Of a stretch of 7,147 nucleotides of DNA, positions 1 through 5,771 are shown one piece after another (within the stretch, counting starts at the first letter, position 1; each line of letters opens with the position of its first letter). Below the pieces are notes generated by a model. That model was not told where the DNA came from, ran no database searches, and saw nothing but the letters and a program-made list of their open reading frames with translations. The DNA comes from an uncultured Eubacteriales bacterium. Lineage in GTDB: Bacteria; Bacillota; Clostridia; Lachnospirales; Lachnospiraceae. A program made the translations under genes and the position numbers. The stretch is taken from positions 1 to 7,147 of the forward strand of contig OMSN01000079.1 of the NCBI GenBank assembly GCA_900313765.1, in the 5' to 3' direction.

Positions 1-2277
1 ATCAAACTGCGTGACGGGCGGGTGAAGAGTGACAGTGATCCGTATGACCCGGATGCGCCTGCCGCCTGGCCGGAAACTGCTGCCCCTCAGCTGCCGGAAG
101 CTGCGCAGGAGACAGTGACGGCGAAGCCCGATTCATCCGGTGCTGCATCAGCGCAGACCACTGCCGGCGAAACGGCAGCATCAGGATCCGGAGGCTCCAG
201 GTCCGGCATGAGGAAGCCGTCCATGTCGTTCCTCACAGCCCTCTCATTGTCGGTGTCGAACCTTCTGTCCAAGAAGACGAGGACGCTGCTGGTGGCTTTT
301 GCGGCTTCCATCGGAATCACGGGTATTGCGCTGATCCTGTCCCTGTCGACCGGAGCGCACAGCTACATCCACCGGATGGAGGAGGATTCTCTGAGCGAAT
401 ACCCGCTGCAGATCTCAACCTCCACATTTTCCATGGAATCTTCCATGGCGGCCATGGCCAAGTTGCATGCGGACATGACGCAGGAGAGCACCGGGGATGA
501 GGTGAAAGAGCAGCAGATCCTGGGAGGTATGTTTTCCGGGGCCAGAGCCAATGACCTTGCTTCTCTGAAGCGGTGGTTTGACAGCGGATACAGCGGGATC
601 GAGGATGTGACCCGGTGTGTGAATTACAGCTACGGGATCAGTCCCCAGATCTACCTGAAGGAAGAAGCCGGATACAGACAGGTCAATCCGGACCAGACGA
701 TGTCAGCGCTCGGACTGTCCATGGATGATAATCTGTCCGGTATGATGTCCATCTGGAGCGGCAACGACGTGTTCTACATGCTCCCGCAGAATGAAGACCT
801 GTACGAAAACTCCTACGAAGTCCTGGCAGGACACTGGCCGCAGAAGGACAGCGAGTGTGTGCTGGTGCTGATGCCAAACGGCTCAGTTCCGGATTACCTG
901 CTCTATACGATGGGGCTGAAGGACAGGACACAACTGGATGAGATCATCTCCGGCATGAAGACGGGAACCGCGGTGGATGCCAGTCTGAAAGAATCCGGGG
1001 CCTATGACCCGGAAGACTTTCTGGGGATCCGGTTCAGCGTCCTTCCTGCCAGCAGACGCTTCTCATTTGACAAAAAACTGGGAGTGTGGGTCGACTGCGC
1101 AGGCAGTGAGGAGGAAATGAATGCTCTCCTGGAGGAAGCTCCTCAGATCGAGATCGCCGGAGTGGTGGCTTCATCAGACAACTCCCTCGGCATTCTTGAG
1201 CCCGGGATTGAATACCGGGAAGGCTTGATGCTGAGCCTGATCGACGAGGCAGCAGGAAGCGGCGTCGTGAAGACACAGCTTGCCTATCCGGACTACGATG
1301 TCCTGACCGGCGCTGCGTTTGGAGAAGGCAGCACCAGAGCGTTCTCTGATTACGGGGATCTGATGGAGATCCATCCTGAGAACATCCCGGATGCAGTTTC
1401 ATTTGACTGGGAAAGACTGGAAGAGGTGATGGACGAGCACGGGACGCTCAGCGCCGTGCAGACGGTACGGATCCTAAGGGAACTGCAAAGGACCGGCAAA
1501 TCACCGACTCTGGAGGAGGCAGTCAATGACCTGCTCCCTGCCCTGATGGATCTGTTTGTCATCGATCCGGAGAAGATCGGGGATGTGATCTCGATGGAGA
1601 TGGATGAAGCCCATATGCAGGAGATGTATGCGGCTGCATCCGCCGCTGCCAGCTCGACTTACAGCGGCAACCTGCTGCGGTTTGGCTATGCGGACAAAGA
1701 CACGCCCGGCATGATCACGATCTACCCAAAGGACTTTGAGAGCAAGGAAATGGTAATCGATATCCTGGATGCATACAATCGTGCCATGGAAGATGAAGGG
1801 TACGATGACAAGGTGATCTCCTATACGGATTATGTCGGCTCTCTGATGTCCTCCGTAACGACGATCATCGATGTGATTACCTATGTGCTGATCGCCTTTG
1901 TGGCAGTGTCTCTGGTGGTCTCATCGATCATGATCGGTATCATCACATACATTTCGGTTCTGGAGAGAAGAAAAGAGATCGGAATCCTCCGGGCCATGGG
2001 CGCGTCGCGCCGCAATATTACACAGGTATTCAACGCAGAGACCTTCATTATCGGAATCCTCGCAGGCATGTTCGGCATCGCGCTGACCCTGCTGCTGCAG
2101 ATCCCGATCAATGCAGTGATCCACAACTTCACAGACCAGCCGGTATACGCTTATCTGCCGGCAGGAGCGGGGCTCATCCTGATCGTGCTCTGCATCCTGC
2201 TGAATCTGATCGGCGGATCCATACCGGCCAGAAAGGCTTCCCGACAGGATCCGGTCGCTGCGCTCAGAAGTGAATAA
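1..2277 (+). CDS. ABC transporter, ATPase-permease fusion (MacB/FtsX type), 5' partial
   Basis: C-terminal part of a membrane ABC transporter of the MacB/LolCDE/FtsX superfamily; substrate unknown. The frame is open from base 1. The GTG at 22 could start a 751-residue ORF, but the seven codons before it read IKLRDGR, which resembles the end of an ABC ATPase (a strand followed by L-x-D-G-R). I therefore take the GTG as internal and the gene as truncated by the window edge. Counting from that GTG, residues 1-65 form a low-complexity Ala/Pro/Glu/Ser/Thr linker. A first membrane helix lies near 88-110, a large extracytoplasmic domain follows to about 615, and three more helices lie near 618-645, 675-697 and 712-733. 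The FtsX signature VLERRKEIGILRAMGAS starts near 646, and the protein ends ARKASRQDPVAALRSE, as is typical for the family. The fusion architecture is common in Clostridia. The permease call is firm; the fusion is inferred from seven residues. Confidence 0.9.
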   Translation: MKLRDGRVKSDSDPYDPDAPAAWPETAAPQLPEAAQETVTAKPDSSGAASAQTTAGETAASGSGGSRSGMRKPSMSFLTALSLSVSNLLSKKTRTLLVAFAASIGITGIALILSLSTGAHSYIHRMEEDSLSEYPLQISTSTFSMESSMAAMAKLHADMTQESTGDEVKEQQILGGMFSGARANDLASLKRWFDSGYSGIEDVTRCVNYSYGISPQIYLKEEAGYRQVNPDQTMSALGLSMDDNLSGMMSIWSGNDVFYMLPQNEDLYENSYEVLAGHWPQKDSECVLVLMPNGSVPDYLLYTMGLKDRTQLDEIISGMKTGTAVDASLKESGAYDPEDFLGIRFSVLPASRRFSFDKKLGVWVDCAGSEEEMNALLEEAPQIEIAGVVASSDNSLGILEPGIEYREGLMLSLIDEAAGSGVVKTQLAYPDYDVLTGAAFGEGSTRAFSDYGDLMEIHPENIPDAVSFDWERLEEVMDEHGTLSAVQTVRILRELQRTGKSPTLEEAVNDLLPALMDLFVIDPEKIGDVISMEMDEAHMQEMYAAASAAASSTYSGNLLRFGYADKDTPGMITIYPKDFESKEMVIDILDAYNRAMEDEGYDDKVISYTDYVGSLMSSVTTIIDVITYVLIAFVAVSLVVSSIMIGIITYISVLERRKEIGILRAMGASRRNITQVFNAETFIIGILAGMFGIALTLLLQIPINAVIHNFTDQPVYAYLPAGAGLILIVLCILLNLIGGSIPARKASRQDPVAALRSE

Positions 2278-2287
2278 ACAGTTAAAT

Positions 2288-2295
2288 GAGGGAAG
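2288..2295 (+). promoter_or_regulatory. Ribosome binding site fixing the aldo/keto reductase start
   Basis: GAGGGAAG lies 4-6 bases before ATG 2300. An in-frame GTG at 2270 would add ten residues and overlap the transporter stop, but those residues (MNKQLNEGRT) contain this site and do not look like protein of the family. The ATG start is preferred. Confidence 0.75.
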
Positions 2296-2299
2296 AACT

Positions 2300-3487
2300 A
2301 TGAAAATGAAATATCGGGAAGACAGATACGGCAACAAGCTGTCCTGCCTGGGGTTTGGCTGTATGCGCCTGCCGCGGTCCTCAGGACGGATCGATATGGA
2401 GGAGACGGAGAGAGAACTCATGCGTGCGTACGAGGCCGGGGTCAATTATTTTGACACAGCCTACATCTATCCGGGCAGTGAAGCCGCGATCGGAGAGATC
2501 TTTGAGAAGAACAAGATCCGCGACAAGATCCATATCGCGACGAAACTTCCTCATTATATGATCCGCTCCAGGGAAGCGCTGGATAAGTATTTTGATGAGC
2601 ATCTGAAGAGACTTCGGACTGATTATATCGATTATTATCTGATGCACATGCTCAATGATGTCTCCGCGTGGGAGAAACTGAAAGCGCTGGGCATTGAGGA
2701 CTGGCTGAAGGAGAAGAAAGAATCCGGTCAGATCCGCCAGGTGGGATTCTCCTACCATGGCAACTCGGACATGTTCTGCAGACTCATCGATGCCTATGAC
2801 TGGGACTTCTGCCAGATCCAGTACAACTATATGGATGAGCATTCACAGGCCGGCAGAGAGGGCCTTCAGTATGCTCATGAGAAAGGCCTTCCGGTTGTCA
2901 TTATGGAACCGCTTCGCGGCGGAAGGCTGGCAACGAAGCTCCCCGCAGACGCCGTGAAGATCATCCGCGGACATGACGCACACCACAGTCCGGCCGGTTG
3001 GGCTTTCCTCTGGCTCTGGAACCAGGAAGAAGTGACCGTTGTCCTGTCCGGAATGAATTCCATGGAGATGCTGGAGGAAAACATCCGTACCGCGTGTCAT
3101 GGCGTTCCGGGTGTGCTCAGGGAAGAAGATCTTGACATGCTGCAGCAGGTTGCCGGCGTCATCAACGCAAAGATGAAGGTGGGCTGCACCGGATGTCATT
3201 ACTGCATGCCATGTCCTCAGGGAGTGGATATCCCCGGCACTTTCTCCGCCTACAATCGATGCTTCAGCGAAGGAAAGGCAGCAGGCCTGAAAGAATACTT
3301 TATGACGACTGCGCTCAGGAAGAACCCATCTTCCGCTTCCCAGTGTGTGGAGTGCGGAAAATGCGAGCGTCACTGTCCGCAGCACATCGCCATCAGGCAG
3401 GAATTGAAGAATGCGCGGAAGATCCTGGAGAGCCCGATCTACAGAGCCGCACGCAAGGGTGTGCAGATGCTGCATCTGTATGGCTGA
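2300..3487 (+). CDS. Aldo/keto reductase with two C-terminal iron-sulfur clusters (COG1453 type)
   Basis: A 395-residue cytoplasmic oxidoreductase; the physiological substrate cannot be told from sequence. Residues 5 to about 285 form the aldo/keto reductase barrel. The catalytic tetrad is visible as D52 and Y57 in FDTAYIYPG, K82 in ATKLP, and H116 in YYLMHM. The C-terminal part holds two cysteine groups: C296, C299, C302, C305 in a C-x2-C-x2-C-x2-C-P arrangement, and C349, C352, C355, C359 in the ferredoxin pattern C-x2-C-x2-C-x3-C-P. Together they should carry one or two [4Fe-4S] clusters. This fusion is known for the COG1453 group of anaerobes and suggests electron exchange with ferredoxin or flavin partners rather than simple NADPH use. 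The gene begins 22 bases after the transporter stop on the same strand, so the two are probably co-transcribed, although no functional link is evident. It appears intact and full length. Confidence 0.93.
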   Translation: MKMKYREDRYGNKLSCLGFGCMRLPRSSGRIDMEETERELMRAYEAGVNYFDTAYIYPGSEAAIGEIFEKNKIRDKIHIATKLPHYMIRSREALDKYFDEHLKRLRTDYIDYYLMHMLNDVSAWEKLKALGIEDWLKEKKESGQIRQVGFSYHGNSDMFCRLIDAYDWDFCQIQYNYMDEHSQAGREGLQYAHEKGLPVVIMEPLRGGRLATKLPADAVKIIRGHDAHHSPAGWAFLWLWNQEEVTVVLSGMNSMEMLEENIRTACHGVPGVLREEDLDMLQQVAGVINAKMKVGCTGCHYCMPCPQGVDIPGTFSAYNRCFSEGKAAGLKEYFMTTALRKNPSSASQCVECGKCERHCPQHIAIRQELKNARKILESPIYRAARKGVQMLHLYG

Positions 3488-3602
3488 ACCGAATGGTTTG
3501 AACGAGCATGACCACTCGTGCAATTTGTGAAAAAAATGTGCTTAAAATGCGTGGATGCCATGGCTGCGGTGCGTATATGTACATGTAAGAAATAACAACG
3601 CA

Positions 3603-3622
3603 GCCCGCGCAGACATGCGGGC
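3603..3622 (+). other. GC-rich hairpin between genes, possible weak terminator
   Basis: GCCCGC (3603-3608) pairs perfectly with GCGGGC (3617-3622), plus one G-T pair inside, around a six-base loop. It is the only strong inverted repeat in the 197-base gap after the aldo/keto reductase. No run of T follows, only AT-rich sequence, so intrinsic termination is uncertain. It could instead be an RNA-stabilising element or the base of a leader for the next gene. I found no convincing -35/-10 pair in this gap. Confidence 0.35.
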
Positions 3623-3670
3623 CAATCAATATAAAATATAGAAAACAGAGAATAGAAAAAAGAATTACTT

Positions 3671-3676
3671 GGAGGA
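3671..3676 (+). promoter_or_regulatory. Strong ribosome binding site of the BI-1 family gene
   Basis: GGAGGA sits eight bases before ATG 3685, in an A-rich context typical of well-translated Firmicute genes. Confidence 0.85.
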
Positions 3677-3684
3677 AATAGAAA

Positions 3685-4380
3685 ATGGAAAACAGTTCAA
3701 CAAATTCAGTAGGCTTCAGCAAAGTTAAGTATGAGAGTGCATCGGAAGGAACCGGCATCTCCACATCGGTATACAATCTGATCATGGGCGGCATGATTCT
3801 GTACGGAATCATCATAAACATTGTCATGTGTATGACATGCACGAAACTGGCACTGTCCATCAATCCGATCGTACTGTTTGTCGGATACCTGGTACTGGTA
3901 ATCGCAGGAACATTCATGGTACACCGTTCCAGATCGACGGCAGTTCGCTTTGTCGGATATAACATGATCGTAGTTCCGATGGGACTGATCCTGTCAGTGG
4001 TTGTTCAGGCGTATGGCGGAGTGAGTTCTGCAGTAGTCATGCAGGCATTCCTGTACACCGGTATCATTACCGGGATCATGATCCTGCTCAGCATCGCATT
4101 CCCGAAGTTCTTCAGCAAGATCGGCGGAATGCTGCTCGGATGCCTGATCGGTATGATCATCGCTTACATCGTAGTATGGCTCCTGCATATCGACACGATC
4201 ATCATCGCCTACTTCGGAGCTGTTCTGTTCAGCCTTTACATCGGATATGACGTCTGGAGATCCCAGCAGGTTCCGCATACAGTCGGAAACGCAGTTGCAT
4301 CGGCCTGCGAGATCTACGTAGACATCGTCAACCTGTTCCTGAGACTGCTTGAGATCCTGGGACACAGCAGCAAGAACTGA
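3685..4380 (+). CDS. Bax inhibitor-1 family (BI-1/YccA/YetJ) membrane protein
   Basis: A 231-residue polytopic membrane protein. After a polar N-terminus of about 28 residues come seven hydrophobic segments, near 30-50, 60-80, 88-108, 114-138, 146-168, 171-190 and 203-225, as in the BI-1 fold. The last part, GYDVW followed by EIYVDIVNLFLRLLEIL, is the most family-like. D189 and D213 are 24 residues apart, the same spacing as the di-aspartyl pH sensor D171/D195 of Bacillus subtilis YetJ, a pH-dependent calcium leak channel. I infer that this protein may conduct calcium in the same way, but bacterial BI-1 roles are poorly known. YccA-like members also interact with the FtsH protease. The gene has its own strong ribosome binding site and is followed by a hairpin terminator, so it looks monocistronic. 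The family call is based on topology and motifs, without a search. Confidence 0.85.
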   Translation: MENSSTNSVGFSKVKYESASEGTGISTSVYNLIMGGMILYGIIINIVMCMTCTKLALSINPIVLFVGYLVLVIAGTFMVHRSRSTAVRFVGYNMIVVPMGLILSVVVQAYGGVSSAVVMQAFLYTGIITGIMILLSIAFPKFFSKIGGMLLGCLIGMIIAYIVVWLLHIDTIIIAYFGAVLFSLYIGYDVWRSQQVPHTVGNAVASACEIYVDIVNLFLRLLEILGHSSKN

Positions 4381-4419
4381 TGTGATTGAATAGGGCATAA
4401 CTGAAAACAGAGAGTCAGA

Positions 4420-4453
4420 CAGCTGCCGTTTTGCAAGACGGCAGCTGAATTTT
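4420..4453 (+). terminator. Rho-independent terminator after the BI-1 family gene
   Basis: CAGCTGCCGT (4420-4429) pairs perfectly with ACGGCAGCTG (4438-4447). Two further pairs (T-G, T-A) close a TGCA tetraloop. AATTTT follows at 4448-4453. The stem is very stable but the T tract is short, so termination may be incomplete. It lies 40 bases after the stop codon. Confidence 0.75.
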
Positions 4454-4463
4454 GAAAAAAACA

Positions 4464-4472
4464 TGGTATATA
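4464..4472 (+). promoter_or_regulatory. Candidate extended -10 promoter for the SH3 protein gene
   Basis: TGG followed by TATATA matches an extended -10 element (TGn-TATAAT) just after the preceding terminator and about 50 bases before ATG 4523. There is no good -35 box at the right distance; TTGAAA at 4452 is too close. TATAGA (4479) and TATAGT (4494) are alternative -10-like hexamers. A promoter is needed here if the terminator is efficient. Confidence 0.3.
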
Positions 4473-4505
4473 ACACAGTATAGAAACGAATTTTATAGTT
4501 GATGA

Positions 4506-4512
4506 AAGGAAG
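4506..4512 (+). promoter_or_regulatory. Ribosome binding site deciding the start of the SH3 protein
   Basis: AAGGAAG lies ten bases before ATG 4523. In-frame TTG 4499 and ATG 4502 are possible starts, but this site would then fall inside the coding region and neither has a Shine-Dalgarno sequence upstream. Starting at 4523 also gives a compact, standard signal peptide. Confidence 0.65.
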
Positions 4513-4522
4513 AAAATTAAAA

Positions 4523-5482
4523 ATGAGTATATTCAGCAAAATGTTCAGAAAAGCAGCAATTGGCGCAGCCGCAGCCGGTGTTCTTACAGCGTGCGTAGCA
4601 ATTCCGACGATGGCACAGCCGCAGACTTACACATCCTCAGACGGCGTTCTCTCTATCGAACTGCCGGATGAGAGTTGGAAAGAGATGACAGATCCGGCCA
4701 ACTGGATCGTCCTGAGTGATGGCAGCAACACCGTTACCATTCAGCACTTCGCGAACGGAGAGAAACTTCCGGAACGCCAGATCGCAGACAATCATTATGT
4801 AAATGTACTGGAGGCGATGTTCTCCTCGAAGAATGAGGTGTTCCTGATTACCGGAGCTCTGACCGATACATCCAAGTGCGCAGAGGTCGCAACCATGATG
4901 TCTTCTGCCAGGGTCCTGAAATACGATACCAAGACAGCCATTCAGAAGGAAACCGCTGCTGCCAGCGAATTTTCGATCGTACCTGCGGATGAGATTCTGT
5001 ATTCCACTGCATCTGGTCTGTACGTGAGAACCGGATGCTCCACTTCTGAGACCGTGATCGGAACGCTTGGTTACGGTGAATCCGTCAAAGTGACCGGACG
5101 TGTACAGCGAAACGGCGCTGACTACGGATGGGTCCAGGTCTCTTACAATTCCACAACAGGCTATGTCTATGCAGGTTTCCTCAGCTCCACGAAGCCGGAA
5201 GCGGCAGCATCGAAGCCAGAAGCGGCAGCACAGTCCACATCCGGGGACAAGACGGAGATGGTACAGTGTGAATACTGTGGAGAATGGCTGGAGACTGGAA
5301 ACAGCTACAGGAACCATATGTGTCCTCAGAAGGAAGCTGCTCTTGCGGCAGAGGCAGAGCATGAAGATCCGGAGATGGTACAGTGTGAATACTGTGGAGA
5401 ATGGCTGGAGAGTGGAAACAGCTATAGAAACCATATGTGCCCGGAGAAGGAAGCAGCCCTCGCGGCAGAGGCTGAAGATTGA
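4523..5482 (+). CDS. Exported SH3-domain protein with two C-terminal zinc-finger-like repeats
   Basis: A 319-residue secreted or membrane-anchored protein of unknown function. The N-terminus MSIFSKMFRK followed by an Ala-rich hydrophobic core is a signal peptide. It could be cut by signal peptidase I after TMA (residue 31) or, since LTAC at 21-24 resembles a lipobox, lipidated at C24. Residues 35-135 form an unrecognised domain (begins YTSSDGVLSIELPDESW). Residues 157-222 look like a bacterial SH3 domain (SGLYVRTG, IGTLGYGESVKV, GWVQVSYN, GYVYAGFL), a fold that often binds peptidoglycan or wall peptides. Two KPEAAA linker repeats follow. Then come two 39-residue modules, each with C-x2-C-x12-H-x-C (C249, C252, H265, C267 and C288, C291, H304, C306), which suggests metal binding, followed by an Ala/Glu helix. 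It is flanked by terminators and is probably a single-gene unit. The reading frame is sound; the zinc and wall-binding roles are inferred. Confidence 0.85.
   Translation: MSIFSKMFRKAAIGAAAAGVLTACVAIPTMAQPQTYTSSDGVLSIELPDESWKEMTDPANWIVLSDGSNTVTIQHFANGEKLPERQIADNHYVNVLEAMFSSKNEVFLITGALTDTSKCAEVATMMSSARVLKYDTKTAIQKETAAASEFSIVPADEILYSTASGLYVRTGCSTSETVIGTLGYGESVKVTGRVQRNGADYGWVQVSYNSTTGYVYAGFLSSTKPEAAASKPEAAAQSTSGDKTEMVQCEYCGEWLETGNSYRNHMCPQKEAALAAEAEHEDPEMVQCEYCGEWLESGNSYRNHMCPEKEAALAAEAED
5192..5233 (+). repeat. 21-base tandem repeat encoding a KPEAAA linker
   Basis: Two codon-aligned 21-base units (5192-5212 and 5213-5233) encode KPEAAAS and KPEAAAQ. They join the SH3-like domain to the zinc-finger-like modules and probably act as a flexible or extended spacer. 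Confidence 0.85.
5255..5482 (+). repeat. 117-base in-frame tandem duplication of a C2HC module
   Basis: Copy 1 covers 5255-5371 (39 codons). Copy 2 begins at 5372 and is cut by the stop codon after 36 codons. Over the 36 shared codons I count 12 base differences. Nine are silent and three are conservative (T to S, Q to E, H to D), so 33 of 36 residues are identical. All four cysteine/histidine ligand positions are kept in both copies. Confidence 0.95.
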
Positions 5483-5507
5483 AACTCTGAGAGTGCAGAA
5501 TAAAGAT

Positions 5508-5553
5508 ACCGGTGCAGGGGAAGCATATGCAGCCCCCTGCACCGGTCTTTTTT
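5508..5553 (+). terminator. Strong Rho-independent terminator after the SH3 protein gene
   Basis: ACCGGTGCAGGGG (5508-5520) pairs perfectly over 13 bases with 5534-5546. A C and six T (5548-5553) follow. The 13-base loop contains the palindrome GCATATGC. The site lies 25 bases after the stop codon and should separate this gene from iorA. Confidence 0.93.
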
Positions 5554-5594
5554 ATTCACTGCCGGATACAGCGCTTCTCCTGCGCAACTTTTTC

Positions 5595-5623
5595 TGTACC
5601 ATCGAAGCATCCTATATTATAAT
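5595..5623 (+). promoter_or_regulatory. Candidate sigma-A promoter for iorA
   Basis: TATAAT at 5618-5623 is a perfect -10 box. The hexamer 17 bases upstream, TGTACC (5595-5600), matches the -35 consensus at only three of six positions, so the promoter may be weak or activator-dependent. The predicted start near 5630 would give a leader of about 140 bases before ATG 5772. The position just past a strong terminator and before iorA fits. Confidence 0.5.
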
Positions 5624-5629
5624 CATTGC

Positions 5630-5771
5630 TATGGGATCCGGTTCGGCCTCATATGGATAATATTGCATATACTTAAGAAGTATGGCTGTCCGAACTGGAA
5701 TTATACACCGCATTATATTAAAATATGCATCAAACGTGTAAGAATATGCAGAAATGGAGGCGGAAAGAACT
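5630..5771 (+). promoter_or_regulatory. AT-rich, potentially structured 5' leader of iorA
   Basis: Several pairings are visible. TCCGGTTCGG (5637-5646) can pair with CCGAACTGGA (5690-5699) over ten bases with one G-U pair. Inside it, TATACTT (5668-5674) pairs with AAGTATG (5678-5684) around AAG, again with one G-U pair. A competing local hairpin pairs 5630-5635 with 5648-5653 and 5638-5640 with 5644-5646, so it cannot coexist with the long stem. The ribosome binding site GGAGG is at 5756-5760, eleven bases before the start codon. I recognise no known riboswitch consensus. The pairings may be chance, or parts of a DNA operator. Confidence 0.35.
5722..5750 (+). repeat. Direct repeat AATATGCA, 21 bases apart, upstream of iorA
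   Basis: AATATGCA occurs at 5722-5729 and 5743-5750, a spacing of about two helical turns, just before the ribosome binding site of iorA. This could be a regulator-binding pair, but in such AT-rich DNA chance is a real alternative. Confidence 0.35.

Noticed and set aside
2270..2299. GTG at 2270 as the start of the aldo/keto reductase.
   Set aside because: The ten added residues cover the ribosome binding site of ATG 2300 and are not like the family N-terminus, which begins with MKYR-type sequence.
3501..3520. Small inverted repeat ACGAG/CTCGT just after the aldo/keto reductase as its terminator.
   Set aside because: The stem is only five pairs with an eight-base loop and no T tract follows.
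2843..3523. A 226-codon minus-strand open frame over the aldo/keto reductase.
   Set aside because: It is antisense to a gene with full catalytic and cysteine motifs, and its own translation shows no family features.
5523..5530. GCATATGC palindrome as an operator.
   Set aside because: It lies in the loop of the strong terminator hairpin at 5508-5546, which explains it more simply.
4637..5542. A 301-codon open frame on the minus strand across the SH3 protein gene.
   Set aside because: It lies antisense to a gene with a clear signal peptide, SH3-like domain and ribosome binding site. Its product is Cys/Leu/Arg-rich with no recognisable domain, and it crosses the terminator. It is a shadow.
5630..5771. 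Known riboswitch (purine, TPP, SAM) or T-box in the iorA leader.
   Set aside because: None of the conserved words I know for these classes is present, for example no T-box GGTGG-ACCGCG element, no TPP CTGAGA and no purine-riboswitch core.
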